A DNA stretch of 64,000 nucleotides from Bacteroidota bacterium (GTDB taxonomy: Bacteria > Bacteroidota > Bacteroidia > Bacteroidales > VadinHA17): positions 1 through 64,000 of the forward strand of contig JADFDS010000002.1 of the NCBI GenBank assembly GCA_018262715.1, written 5' to 3'. The translations under genes were made by a program, and so were the position numbers. The notes below the pieces were generated by a model. That model was not told the origin of the DNA. It saw nothing but the letters and a program-made list of their open reading frames with translations, and made no database searches. The first letter of the stretch is position 1. Every line of letters starts with the position of its first letter. Below are positions 18,598-28,347 of the stretch, piece by piece.

Positions 18598-20241
18598 ATG
18601 TCTAAGGGAAAAGAAACCCCGCGGCAAAAGATGATCGGGATGATGTACCTCATCCTGACAGCAATGCTTGCTCTTAACGTTTCGAAGGAGGCAGTCGAGG
18701 CTTTCAGAAAAGTTGACATGAGCCTTACCAAGACTACCGCCAATTATATCAAGAAAAATGATATAACCTATGCAGCTTTTGATGCAGCGGCGGCAGAGAA
18801 CCCTGAAAAGGCGGGAGCCTGGAAGACAAAGGCCTATGAGATTAAGGGACGTGCCGATGAACTCTATAATTACATCCAGGATCTGAAGGTTGAGATCATT
18901 ACCACGGCTGAAGGTTCCGATTCGGAAGCACTCCTTCCCGATAACCAGATAGATATCAACAAGGTAAAGAAGATCGACGAGAACAATGTCCCTTCTGAAA
19001 TCCTCGTTGGTGCAAACCAGGGCGGAAAGGGAAATGACCTTAAGGCCCTGATAGAAGATTACAGGGAATACCTCGTTGAAACCCTGGAAGGCAAGGATGC
19101 CTCAGCAGAACGGTCAATACTTGATATTCTCAATACTGACAACCCTCAGAACCTTGAGAAAACAGGTACTGAAGACTGGGTCACGGCCAATTTCCAGACC
19201 ATGCCTCTCGTTGCTGCCATAACCATGCTTTCAAAGATGCAGGTTGACGTACGCAATGCAGAGACTGACGTTCTGAACTTTCTCTATACCCAGATTGACG
19301 CCGGTGCATTCAGGTTCAACTATATCGTCCCCACGGTCACAACGAATACCTCTTATGTAATGCAGGGGAATGAATACGAAGCCAAGGTATTCGTGGCAGC
19401 CACTGACACCACCCAGGATCTCGAGATTTTCGTGGGCCCATATACAACGAAAACCAATCCTGACGGAACTCCTCTCTACGAACCCACCAGCCAGGCCACA
19501 CAGCTGCCGATTGATGAATCAGGCAGGGGAGTTTACAGGGTTAGACCAGGCTCGGTAGGTGAGAAATCATGGGGAGGCGTCATAAGGATGAAAGCCCCGG
19601 ATGGCAGCGTACGCACTTACAAATTTGACCAGAAATATTCCGTGGGAATGCCGAACGTGGTAGTGTCACCCACCGCCATGAACGTCCTCTACCAGGGAAT
19701 ACAGAACCCCCTTGACATTTCAGTTCCCGGCGTCGGATCAGACAAACTGACCGTCCGTATGACCAACGGTGACATCAGCAAGGGAAAATACAAGAATTAC
19801 CGCGGTGAATATGTGGCACAGCCACGTACCGTGGGACAGAATGCCCAGATAATCGTGTCAGCCAACATAGACGGCAAGGTGCAAAGCTTCCCGCCTGTGG
19901 AATTCAGGGTCAGGAGATTGCCCGACCCCGAGGCACGGTTCGCAAATATGAAGGAAGGCAATGTACTCAAGAGCGTGGCCGCCGCACAGCAGGTGGTGAC
20001 CGCAGTGCTCGAGAACTTTGAGTTCGACCTTACATATACAGTGACAGGCTTTACAGTCTCTGTCAATGACAAAGGCTATGAAATCACAGCCGAATCAAAT
20101 AACAACAGGCTTACCGACAAGCAGAAAGGCCTCATAGGAAACCTGCGCGCCGGACAGAAACTCATAATAGAAAAGATCAAGGCTGTTGGCCCCGATGGCA
20201 GAACCAGGGACCTCAACCCGATTATTCTCAAGATTAACTAA
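18598..20241 (+). CDS. gldM: Type IX secretion/gliding motor protein GldM (PorM)
   Basis: GldM spans the periplasm and connects the motor to the GldKN ring. The protein has 547 residues with a single N-terminal membrane helix (MIGMMYLILTAMLALNVS), a family hallmark. A long periplasmic region follows, known in this family to form four elongated domains. Lengths and neighbours match the standard gldKLMN operon; gldN starts 18 bp after its stop. Confidence 0.95.
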   Translation: MSKGKETPRQKMIGMMYLILTAMLALNVSKEAVEAFRKVDMSLTKTTANYIKKNDITYAAFDAAAAENPEKAGAWKTKAYEIKGRADELYNYIQDLKVEIITTAEGSDSEALLPDNQIDINKVKKIDENNVPSEILVGANQGGKGNDLKALIEDYREYLVETLEGKDASAERSILDILNTDNPQNLEKTGTEDWVTANFQTMPLVAAITMLSKMQVDVRNAETDVLNFLYTQIDAGAFRFNYIVPTVTTNTSYVMQGNEYEAKVFVAATDTTQDLEIFVGPYTTKTNPDGTPLYEPTSQATQLPIDESGRGVYRVRPGSVGEKSWGGVIRMKAPDGSVRTYKFDQKYSVGMPNVVVSPTAMNVLYQGIQNPLDISVPGVGSDKLTVRMTNGDISKGKYKNYRGEYVAQPRTVGQNAQIIVSANIDGKVQSFPPVEFRVRRLPDPEARFANMKEGNVLKSVAAAQQVVTAVLENFEFDLTYTVTGFTVSVNDKGYEITAESNNNRLTDKQKGLIGNLRAGQKLIIEKIKAVGPDGRTRDLNPIILKIN

Positions 20242-20259
20242 CAACAGAAGATACAAACC

Positions 20260-21114
20260 ATGAAGAGGACAATTCTGGCAGGCCTCGCAGGCCTCCTGAT
20301 GTGTACAGGCGCAATGGCCCAGTCGTTCGGCGACATCTATACCAAGCAGATGCCCGATAATCAGAAGGTTAATTACACCTATCTGAATGAGTCAGACGTG
20401 ATCTGGTCAAAAAGACTATACAGGATAATCGACCTGAGGGAAAAGATGAACCTGAACCTCTACTATCCGTCACTTAAGTATGATGCGGCTCAGAACCGCT
20501 TCACATCGGAGATGTCAGACGGAAGGATGAACTTTTCGGGTATCCTCCTCAACGAGATCCTTTCGGGAAGGGTCCCGGCCACCGACGGTGACGCCATGAC
20601 AGTACCAACCACGTACAATGACATCGCTGCCAAGATGAACCGTGACACCCTAACCATCGCTGTGGTTGGAGCAGATGGACTGGAGCATGACTCAACCGTG
20701 ACCAATATGGAGAACCCTGCAGACATCAAACAGCTCATGCTGCTCGAGGAGTGGTTCTTTGACAAGAAACATTCTCGCCTTGATGTCCGTATCATAGGCA
20801 TATGCCCCATTTACATGGGCTATGATCCTATCACCTCAAGGCTCGTCAAGAGACGTCTCTTCTGGATAAGGTACGAGGATGTAAGGCAGGCACTGGCTAC
20901 CAGCGAAGCATTCAACTCGTTCAATGACGCCCAGCGAATCTCCTTCGAGGACCTGATGCTTCAGCGCAGGTTCAACGGGTACATCGTTGCCGAATCCAAC
21001 GTCTACGATGACAGGTCCATCAACCAGTACAAGATGGGCCCTGCACAGATATTCGAAGCGGAAAGGATCAAGAACGAGATTTTCAATTTTGAACAGGATC
21101 TTTGGGAATATTAG
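20260..21114 (+). CDS. gldN: Type IX secretion/gliding protein GldN (PorN)
   Basis: GldN is the periplasmic partner of GldK in the ring complex. The protein has 284 residues, with a signal peptide (MKRTILAGLAGLLMCTGAMA) and conserved DVIWSKRLYRIIDLREKMN and RIIGICPIYMGYDP segments. It is the last gene of the operon; two palindromic elements follow before the convergent manC-type gene. Confidence 0.94.
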   Translation: MKRTILAGLAGLLMCTGAMAQSFGDIYTKQMPDNQKVNYTYLNESDVIWSKRLYRIIDLREKMNLNLYYPSLKYDAAQNRFTSEMSDGRMNFSGILLNEILSGRVPATDGDAMTVPTTYNDIAAKMNRDTLTIAVVGADGLEHDSTVTNMENPADIKQLMLLEEWFFDKKHSRLDVRIIGICPIYMGYDPITSRLVKRRLFWIRYEDVRQALATSEAFNSFNDAQRISFEDLMLQRRFNGYIVAESNVYDDRSINQYKMGPAQIFEAERIKNEIFNFEQDLWEY

Positions 21115-21138
21115 GATCGTAATTTGAATCCGTATGAT

Positions 21139-21230
21139 GTAGCGACAGGTCTGAGACCTGTCGCTACGTGTTTATATATTCCCATACCTGCATGCATCCT
21201 CGTGGCGACAGGTCTGAGACCCGCCGTTAC
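21139..21230. repeat. Pair of 29-bp palindromic repeat elements
   Basis: The first copy (21139-21167) is a perfect inverted repeat: arms GTAGCGACAGGTCT and its complement around one base. The second (21202-21230) has the same left part, GGCGACAGGTCTGAGAC, with a decayed right arm. They lie between convergent gldN and the mannose-1-phosphate guanylyltransferase gene and could act as bidirectional terminators. Palindromes of this look (GACAGGTCTGAGACCTGTC) are, as I recall, dispersed in many environmental genomes, and their spurious translation ATGLRPVAT is a known database artefact. Confidence 0.85.
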
Positions 21231-21276
21231 CTGCATGATTACAGAATTTTGTATATGGATGCAGGATCCTGAATTA

Positions 21277-22362
21277 TTACAGGAATTTTTCCCCGGCCTC
21301 ACGGCCGACATCATCAAGGTACAGTTTGATATTCTGTTCCTGCTCACGCGAAACAATCAGGAGAACATCACCGCTGTCAATGACGATGTAGTCGTCAAGC
21401 CCCTGTATCACCGCCACCTTTCCCTGCGGGAGGCTGATGATGTTTCCTTCTGAATTGTAGGTGAATGCCTTCGAGTTCAGCACGGCATTGTCATTCCTGT
21501 CATGCTCAGAATGAAGATAGAGTGAGCTCCAGGTACCCAGGTCTGACCATCCCAGGTCAGTGCATATAACATACACATTATCTGCCTTTTCCATAATGCC
21601 GTAATCCACTGAGATGCTGCTGCACTGTGAATAGGCCTGCGTTATGAACTCTCTTTCATCCGCAGTGCTGAACAGAGCTTTTCCGTCATTGAATGTATGG
21701 AAGATATCAGGCAGGTGCCTGCTGTACGATTCCAGTATTGTTGAAGCCCTCCAGATGAATATGCCGCTGTTCCAGTAGAAATCGCCGCTTTCCAGGAAGA
21801 GCTTCGCCATGGCCAGCCCCGGTTTTTCGGTGAAGGCTTTTACCTTGTGAAGACCCTCGTAGCCAATGACCGGCTGCATTGTATTGGCCTGTATGTAGCC
21901 GTAACCGGTCTCAGGTCTGTCAGGCCTGATGCCGAGGGTAAGCAGGGCGTTATTCTCAGAAGCAAACCTGAAAGCTTCATCCATCACATTCCTGAACTCA
22001 TCCTGCTTTCGTATAAGGTGATCCGAAGGAGCCACCGCTATCACGGCATCCGGATTCTCCGCCATTATGCGGAAAACGCCGTATGCAATGCACGGGGCCG
22101 TGTTGCGCCTCAGCGGTTCGGCCAGAACATTGTCCGGGTCTATCCCCAGCTGGCTGACAACAATATCACTGCTGTCCTCGTTGGTTACCACGTAGATGTT
22201 CTCAGGCGGACATATGTCTGCAAAACGGCGGTAGGTCATCTGTATCAGGGTCTCTCCCGTCCCGAGGATATCAAGGAACTGCTTGGATTTTTCCCTTCTG
22301 CTCAACGGCCAGAAGCGGCTTCCCACGCCGCCGGCCATGATCAGTAAGTAGCGATTTTTCAT
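21277..22362 (-). CDS. manC: Mannose-1-phosphate guanylyltransferase
   Basis: This enzyme makes GDP-mannose for surface glycans. From the ATG at 22362 (MKNRYLLIMAGGVGSRFWPLS) the protein has 361 residues. It carries the nucleotidyltransferase signature GGVGSRFWPLSR, the EPLRRNTAPCIA motif and FTEKPGLAMA, with the WNSGIFIWRAS segment. It lacks the C-terminal cupin isomerase domain found in bifunctional ManC enzymes. An upstream in-frame ATG at 22440 would give a poor N-terminus and is not used. The gene is convergent with gldN and divergent from mlaE. Confidence 0.92.
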   Translation of the reverse strand: MKNRYLLIMAGGVGSRFWPLSRREKSKQFLDILGTGETLIQMTYRRFADICPPENIYVVTNEDSSDIVVSQLGIDPDNVLAEPLRRNTAPCIAYGVFRIMAENPDAVIAVAPSDHLIRKQDEFRNVMDEAFRFASENNALLTLGIRPDRPETGYGYIQANTMQPVIGYEGLHKVKAFTEKPGLAMAKLFLESGDFYWNSGIFIWRASTILESYSRHLPDIFHTFNDGKALFSTADEREFITQAYSQCSSISVDYGIMEKADNVYVICTDLGWSDLGTWSSLYLHSEHDRNDNAVLNSKAFTYNSEGNIISLPQGKVAVIQGLDDYIVIDSGDVLLIVSREQEQNIKLYLDDVGREAGEKFL

Positions 22363-22476
22363 AACTATTCTTGATCGGTCTGCACTGCCGCAAATATATA
22401 AAAACCATCGGAGGAATACCGGAGCCGGCTGAGAAGCCACGAATTATTGTTAAATTTGACCATACAATTATTCCCC

Positions 22477-23220
22477 ATGTTCAGATTCTTGTCAGGATTC
22501 GGCTCTTACTGGATGTTGCTCGGCAGGGTGTTTGCAAAACCTGAAAAACATTCCATGTATTACCGTCAGACCATGAAGGAACTGGTGAGCCTCGGGCTCC
22601 GGTCAATAGGGATTGTCACCATCATTTCCTTTTTCATGGGAGCGGTTATTACCCTTCAGACAGCCTACAATACCGAGAACCCCATCTACCCCACCTATCT
22701 GATCGGTCTCGGTGCCAGGGACTCCATAATCCTTGAATTCTCCTCAACTATCGTTGCACTCATCCTTGCAGGCAAGGTGGGCTCAAACATAGCATCCGAG
22801 ATCGGCACTATGAGAGTGACGGAACAGATTGATGCCCTTGAACTTATGGGAATCAACTCTGCCTCGTACATCATCCTCCCGAAGGTGGTGGCTACCGTCA
22901 TCTTCAACCCCTTCCTCACCCTGATAAGCATTATCACAGGCATTATCGGCGGATGGATCGTCGGCACCAGCGCCGGTGTCATTACCTCACAGGACTATAT
23001 CTACGGCATTCAATACGCCTTCATCCCTTACTATATCACATACTCACTTATCAAGACTGTCTTCTTTGCCTTCATCATCTCAACGGTTTCGGCACACCAG
23101 GGATACCATGTAGAGGGAGGTTCCCTCGAAGTGGGCCGTGCAAGCACGAAGGCGGTGGTGTACAGCAGCGTTACAATCCTGCTCTTTAACGTCATCCTGA
23201 CACAACTGCTTCTCTCATGA
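22477..23220 (+). CDS. mlaE: MlaE-family ABC transporter permease (phospholipid/toluene tolerance type)
   Basis: MlaE-family permeases move phospholipids between the membranes to keep the outer membrane asymmetric. From the ATG at 22477 the protein has 247 residues and about five to six membrane segments. The conserved EFSSTIVALILAGKVGSN and EIGTMRVTEQIDALELMG stretches are diagnostic. A perfect -7 element TAAATTTG lies at 22451-22458. The stop overlaps the start of the ATPase gene in an ATGA junction. No MCE-domain or periplasmic binding gene is adjacent, so those partners must be elsewhere. Confidence 0.92.
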   Translation: MFRFLSGFGSYWMLLGRVFAKPEKHSMYYRQTMKELVSLGLRSIGIVTIISFFMGAVITLQTAYNTENPIYPTYLIGLGARDSIILEFSSTIVALILAGKVGSNIASEIGTMRVTEQIDALELMGINSASYIILPKVVATVIFNPFLTLISIITGIIGGWIVGTSAGVITSQDYIYGIQYAFIPYYITYSLIKTVFFAFIISTVSAHQGYHVEGGSLEVGRASTKAVVYSSVTILLFNVILTQLLLS

Positions 23221-23972
23221 TCAGGGCTGAGCACATATCCAAATCATTCGGTGACCGCCGGGTTCTGACAGACATCTCCGCCGTCTTCGAGCCTGGCAAA
23301 ACAAACCTGATCATCGGAAAGAGCGGCTCCGGGAAAACCGTCTTTCTCAAATGCCTTGTCGGACTGCTTGACGTGGATGAGGGAGAAATCTACTACAATG
23401 ATGTCCCTTTCACCCGTCTCGACTTCCGTGGTAAAAAGGAGCTCCGCCAGAAGATGGGCATGCTCTTCCAGGGAAGCGCACTCTTTGACTCAATGACTGT
23501 TGAGGAGAATGTCAGGTTTCCGCTTGACATGTTCACCGGCATGTCATACCCGGAAAAACTTGACCGGGTCAACTTTTGTCTTGACCGGGTGAACATCGTA
23601 AACTCCAACCGGCTTTTTCCTTCCGAACTATCCGGAGGGATGAAGAAGAGGGTGGCCATAGCCAGGGCCATTGCACTCAAACCAAGATTTCTGTTTTGTG
23701 ACGAACCCAACTCAGGCCTTGACCCGAAGACATCAATAGTCATTGACGAGCTGATACGGGAGATCACCGTAGAACTCAACATGACCACAATTGTCAACAC
23801 TCATGACATGAACTCCGTGATGGAAAACGGAGAAAAGATCATATTCATCGAAGAGGGGGAGAAATGCTGGGAAGGCAACAGAAACGAGATCCTGAAGTCA
23901 GACTGCAGCAAACTCAATGACTTTGTCTTCGCCAACTCACTGGCGAGACAGCTTAAGGATTCCTCAAAATAA
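23217..23972 (+). CDS. mlaF: MlaF-family ABC transporter ATP-binding protein
   Basis: This is the ATPase partner of the preceding permease, with a 4-bp overlap. The 251-residue protein has Walker A (GKSGSGKTV), the Q-loop (LFQGSALFDSM), the signature LSGGMKKRVAIARA and Walker B (LFCDEPNSGLDP), in the form typical of MlaF. It ends 8 bp from the convergent DUF5723 gene. Confidence 0.94.
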   Translation: MIRAEHISKSFGDRRVLTDISAVFEPGKTNLIIGKSGSGKTVFLKCLVGLLDVDEGEIYYNDVPFTRLDFRGKKELRQKMGMLFQGSALFDSMTVEENVRFPLDMFTGMSYPEKLDRVNFCLDRVNIVNSNRLFPSELSGGMKKRVAIARAIALKPRFLFCDEPNSGLDPKTSIVIDELIREITVELNMTTIVNTHDMNSVMENGEKIIFIEEGEKCWEGNRNEILKSDCSKLNDFVFANSLARQLKDSSK

Positions 23973-23980
23973 AAACCGCT

Positions 23981-25435
23981 CTACATCGGGGGAAGAGTCT
24001 TGTCCCTTTCCCTGTTGCCGAACAACAGGTTGAGGCCCAGCCGTGCATTGACGGTATTCATATTCTCGGGAAGCCTGATTGTCTGCTCCCCGCTTGTAAA
24101 GCTTGAATACTTAAGGGGTATATTGTCAACCAGGACAAAGAACTGGAAGGGTCCTCCCCTCAGCGCCATCCCGAAGCCAAGGTTGTCAAAGCGCCTGTTG
24201 GCCGCAGTGTATGCCAATGTGGTTGAGAAGATATTGCGGAAGTGAAGATTACCTGAAAGGGTCACTGACTGGTGTGCCTGTGGCCCCTCAAACCGTGTCT
24301 GTGACAGCAATCCCAGGGTAAAGTACCTGACCGGTGTGTAGCTGAAGGCTGCGACCACTTTTGCCGGCAGGTATGTAGTGTACTCCTGCGGCGAATCTGC
24401 AAGCTCCAGAACATTCTGGAGGCTGTCAATGGTCCAGTTGATCAGCTCTTCGAAATCGAGGCTTTCATCATATACATCCTGCATGGTCAGACCGTTGAAC
24501 TTGAAAGTGGAGTTGATCGTAAGCTGTGACAGGTCCCTCTTCCACCTGATAAATCCGAGATCATTTACGGCAGCCGATACGGCCAGTTTTTCGCTGAACC
24601 TGTATTCAGCGCCCAGATCAATGCCCGCACCCGGGTTAGCCAGCTCTTTCAGGTATGATATCGCGTTGCGGGTATCATCAAACCTTGCTTCGTCGAATTC
24701 TGCTCCGTGGATGGTGCCGTCACTCTCTGTTGTGAACAGTACCGGGGCACTCATGTTCAACGAGATATCAGCGTCAGCCGTATGGGTGAAATCTTCATTT
24801 ACCGTAAGTTTGGAATGGTTGTTTGTAAGGTATGCAGACGCCACTCCCGACAGAATTTTAAGCCTGCCTCCTATCCTCAGCTTTTCGGTGATGTTTCCTG
24901 AAGCCCCGAGTCCGATCTCGTGGTAAACCATCATGTCTGTCCTGAATGAAGAGAGGTCAAGTGTTTTTCCGATGAAGTCACTGTTACCGCCCAGTCCCAG
25001 CCTGAAGAGATCACCCGGGAATACCAGGTTGGCTTCTGCCCGTTCAGTGATGTCAAGGCTGAACCTCAGGTTGTCCTTAACCGTAAAGGCGAGACCAAAA
25101 AGCCTGACTCCGGCCTGCGGCTCAAGAGAGTTGTTGTCGCCCAGTCCTGCCAGGAAATCATTCAGCCAGGGACCCCTTTCCAGGAAGGAAAGGGTGGAGT
25201 CGGAGATGACACCGCTTGTAAAGAGGTCTGACAGACTCAGGAAGTTGTTGTCAAGTCTGACGGAGATATCGGATATCCCGGGTAGTCCAAGGTAGAACCG
25301 GCCTGTCGGCTTAAAGGCCGGATTGAGGGTAGTAGCCTGCGGCAGGTTCATGAAATAAAGAACCTGGCTGTTCTGAGAATGGCCGGCGGTGACTGCTGAC
25401 AGCAGCACGATCAGCGCCAGAATTTTCCTTTTCAT
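23981..25435 (-). CDS. DUF5723 family outer-membrane beta-barrel protein
   Basis: The protein has 484 residues with a signal peptide (KILALIVLLSAVTAGHSQ) and a long beta-rich region with repeated amphipathic strands, similar to PorV/FadL-type barrels. The NLPQATTLNPAFKPTGRFYLG start is characteristic of Bacteroidota DUF5723 proteins. Its function is unknown. It follows the propeller-protein gene by only 9 bp on the same strand, so the two probably form an operon. Confidence 0.75.
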   Translation of the reverse strand: MKRKILALIVLLSAVTAGHSQNSQVLYFMNLPQATTLNPAFKPTGRFYLGLPGISDISVRLDNNFLSLSDLFTSGVISDSTLSFLERGPWLNDFLAGLGDNNSLEPQAGVRLFGLAFTVKDNLRFSLDITERAEANLVFPGDLFRLGLGGNSDFIGKTLDLSSFRTDMMVYHEIGLGASGNITEKLRIGGRLKILSGVASAYLTNNHSKLTVNEDFTHTADADISLNMSAPVLFTTESDGTIHGAEFDEARFDDTRNAISYLKELANPGAGIDLGAEYRFSEKLAVSAAVNDLGFIRWKRDLSQLTINSTFKFNGLTMQDVYDESLDFEELINWTIDSLQNVLELADSPQEYTTYLPAKVVAAFSYTPVRYFTLGLLSQTRFEGPQAHQSVTLSGNLHFRNIFSTTLAYTAANRRFDNLGFGMALRGGPFQFFVLVDNIPLKYSSFTSGEQTIRLPENMNTVNARLGLNLLFGNRERDKTLPPM

Positions 25436-25444
25436 ATGGTTTTA

Positions 25445-28189
25445 TTATTTTGAACCGGAATTCAGTTCGTGATTACAAAGGTAGATCTCATCTTCGACTG
25501 AGATGAGGTTCCAGGTACTTTTATTTGACACTTTTCCAGTGTTGAACAGGGGCCCTGCCGGACGCGGGAAACCACTCACGGAAGCTCCGTTTCGTCCGAT
25601 GAGGTGAAGCATCCCTTTTCCTGTATCATAGATGGCTATTCTCCTCTCATCCGTTCCTGTTGAGACGATCCATGGCCCTGTCACCTCCCCTCCTCCGGCA
25701 CTGTATCTCCACATCTCGTGACCGGAGCCGTCAATGGCTCTCAGAACACCCTGGTCAACAGTCAGGCGGTCAGTCACGTCGTCACCATCAATATCACCAA
25801 ATTCAGACCTGTGTGAGGCAGAGATCCCTCTGATAGTGTCTTTCTTTACCGTGCCGTCAAACAGCAGCCTGACTGTGGCACCGTCGAGAGCGGAAAAGAT
25901 AATGGAAGGTTCATCCTCAGCTGTCAGCCTGGCAACCGAACCCGGAGCCTTCATCAGAGGCTCCTGGTGGGCTACCCTGATATTGCCGGTGCGGTCAAGC
26001 ACATAAACCGCCTGGTCATCAGCCACGAAGAGATAATCCTTACCCCTTACCCTGAAGAAGGTTACAGGATCAGTGACCTTTCCCCTGGCGGTAAAGAGAT
26101 TCCATCCCCTGACCGGTGTGCCTGACCGGTCATAGGCATATATCTTCCGGTCATCACCGGCTATGAAAAGCCTGTAGTCCTTGTTGTTCTCATAATCAAA
26201 GAGGGCAAGGGTGTTTGAAGCCGGCGACTGCATCTTTACCGGGAATTTGTCAACATAGTTGCCGTTCCGGTCGATAAGGTGCATATAGTCACGGCCGGTA
26301 AAAAGAAGTTGCAGTTTACCATTTTTGTAGTAATCTATCATGAAGATATCACCGGTTATCTTTTCCCTGATTGCTGCCTTCCAGAGTATCTTGCCTGAAG
26401 AACTTATAAGGTAAATGTTGTTGTTGCGGTCCTGTATGAATATTTCCGTTGCACCGGTGTTATGGTTGGTGAAGAAGAACGGTTTAACCGAAGGTGCTGC
26501 ATCAAGCTTCACCTTCCACAGGAGTTTGAGCCCGGATGAATCTGTTTCACCGGTTGTGACTTCTGTGGCTGCGGCTGCAGCCGGAGCGCTCCCCGGGTGT
26601 TCACCGCCGGAAGTATACCTTACCGAGAGGCTCGTATAGATCATCTCATTGCTTGGCGTCATGCTCACCCCAACCCCGCTGATTCCTGACAGCGCCCTGT
26701 CAGTCAGGGAGGCGGCTGCAGCCGGGGTGAGATACTCAGCCAACTGTGACTTCAGCACCCTGCCCGATGAATAAAACAGAAAGGAGCTCTTCGTGGGCAG
26801 GCTCTTTTCCATCTCCCTGAAACCCGGGTCATTGATAAGGGTATTTCCGCCGGCTGACTCCCTGAGCACTGCCGCGAGTGCTTCAGGAGATTGAGAGAAG
26901 ATCATGTATGACCTTGCAAATGTCACCCATTCGTCACCGGCCCTGCTTTTTTCCGCCCCGGCAAGGATTGATGCCACCCCGGTGAATGGCATGCGGTAGA
27001 TCACCTCCTCCGCTCCGTCACTGTTCCTGGCTGAAGCCACAAAATGACTCTCCCTCAGTCCCATGGAGCGGTACTTTGCAGCCAGTCGCTGCCGCAGCAC
27101 CTCTTCCGCCGACTGTGGGTCTGTCATACGAAAGAGACGTATCCTCACACTGCCCTCACCGAATGCTATCAGCCCTTCAGTAACCTCTGTGCCGGTGAAC
27201 GGGCTCAGAATGAGGGCAAGGTCAGTCGCATTTATTGATGCCGGGTCAGTTGCCGTTTCGCCGGAGAGTGAGGCGCGGCGCATCACCGTGCTGTAGCTGA
27301 GGGTATTGCGTGGAAGAAGTTCATGCACACCGTTCTCAGCCGGTGCAACATCCCTGAGGCGGTCTGCACCTGTACCTGCACCTGCAGTAGTCAGGAACCC
27401 GCTTATGAAAAGCCCGTCCTCCGCGGTGGTGAGATCTCCGCCCCCGGCAATTGCCACTGACGAGATGACGGAGATATCTTCAGGGTCAGTAAATGATTTC
27501 AGGAAAGGCGGAAGGTTTCTGAACAGCACGAACAGATTGTCAGCCGTTTTGCCGGCAGCGCTGACAACCTGGGTGAAACCCTGCTGGTGCCGTATGTCTG
27601 AACCGGCGCTCCTGTTGTCAAGGGCTGCGGTAATCATGCTCTCCGAGGGAGTTATGATCAGGATGCCGGAGGTGAGAGCTAAATAAACTGGCTTCTGCCT
27701 GCTCCCCCGGGTGAATGTAAGGGTGAATGTTCGTGTGCCTCCAAGGTCGCGCTTGTCGGTCACTGTGGCCCCCGCCTGGCTGCACAGCAACGTCAGCTTC
27801 CTTGCCGTGAATGCAGGTCCGGTGCTCATCACTGCCAGCGGCACAGTCTGCCTCTGCCCGGCAGCATGAAAAGAAATGAGCATCCTCCTGTTGCTTATAA
27901 GCTCACGAACCTCCCTGCCGCCGGTGACACTGTCAATTGAAGAGGCAGAGCGCACAAGCGACGCGGCCCAGTCCAGACCTGACAGTCCTGACAGGATGCC
28001 TGCAGGATCGGTAATACGGGTCAGCAGCTCGGGAAAATCACTGGTTTCTATGACGAAAAAAGCATCGGCAGGCACTGCCTCCCACGGGTCAATAACCACC
28101 ACCTGCTTCTCCTTGCGGAGAAAGAAAGCTGCCACAGCCAGAGCAATGGCAAGAATCCCCACCAGTATGATGCCGGTTCTCTTCCGCAC
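25445..28189 (-). CDS. Large membrane-anchored protein with C-terminal beta-propeller repeats, function unknown
   Basis: The protein has 914 residues. One membrane anchor (GIILVGILAIALAVAAFFL) near the N-terminus is followed by a long region of unknown fold that begins DPWEAVPADAFFVIET, reminiscent of DUF3352-like lipoproteins. From about residue 560 onward there are six or more propeller-like repeats with the pattern IYLISSSGKILWK / IYAYDRSGTPVRGW / VYVLDRTGNIRVA, as in PQQ or WD-like folds. I do not recognise a specific function. It is divergent from a TonB-dependent receptor and leads the DUF5723 gene. A perfect minus-strand -7 element (TATTTTTG) lies at 28215-28222. Confidence 0.7.
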   Translation of the reverse strand: MRKRTGIILVGILAIALAVAAFFLRKEKQVVVIDPWEAVPADAFFVIETSDFPELLTRITDPAGILSGLSGLDWAASLVRSASSIDSVTGGREVRELISNRRMLISFHAAGQRQTVPLAVMSTGPAFTARKLTLLCSQAGATVTDKRDLGGTRTFTLTFTRGSRQKPVYLALTSGILIITPSESMITAALDNRSAGSDIRHQQGFTQVVSAAGKTADNLFVLFRNLPPFLKSFTDPEDISVISSVAIAGGGDLTTAEDGLFISGFLTTAGAGTGADRLRDVAPAENGVHELLPRNTLSYSTVMRRASLSGETATDPASINATDLALILSPFTGTEVTEGLIAFGEGSVRIRLFRMTDPQSAEEVLRQRLAAKYRSMGLRESHFVASARNSDGAEEVIYRMPFTGVASILAGAEKSRAGDEWVTFARSYMIFSQSPEALAAVLRESAGGNTLINDPGFREMEKSLPTKSSFLFYSSGRVLKSQLAEYLTPAAAASLTDRALSGISGVGVSMTPSNEMIYTSLSVRYTSGGEHPGSAPAAAAATEVTTGETDSSGLKLLWKVKLDAAPSVKPFFFTNHNTGATEIFIQDRNNNIYLISSSGKILWKAAIREKITGDIFMIDYYKNGKLQLLFTGRDYMHLIDRNGNYVDKFPVKMQSPASNTLALFDYENNKDYRLFIAGDDRKIYAYDRSGTPVRGWNLFTARGKVTDPVTFFRVRGKDYLFVADDQAVYVLDRTGNIRVAHQEPLMKAPGSVARLTAEDEPSIIFSALDGATVRLLFDGTVKKDTIRGISASHRSEFGDIDGDDVTDRLTVDQGVLRAIDGSGHEMWRYSAGGGEVTGPWIVSTGTDERRIAIYDTGKGMLHLIGRNGASVSGFPRPAGPLFNTGKVSNKSTWNLISVEDEIYLCNHELNSGSK

Positions 28190-28347
28190 AAATATCCCTG
28201 TTGTTATCTAACATCAAAAATATAAAATATTAGGATGCCCCGCGAAAGAGTTTGACGAGACGCTGCTGTTATGCCGGGAAACATATCCGAAATGAACACG
28301 AATGGAACGCTTTTTGTGCGAAAAGAAACGCCAAGACATTTTTACCA

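Noticed and set aside
21111-21453. Short open frames on both strands encoding repeated ATGLRPVAT
   Set aside because: They are translations of the palindromic repeats at 21139-21230 and partly of the manC-type gene end; there is no protein evidence.
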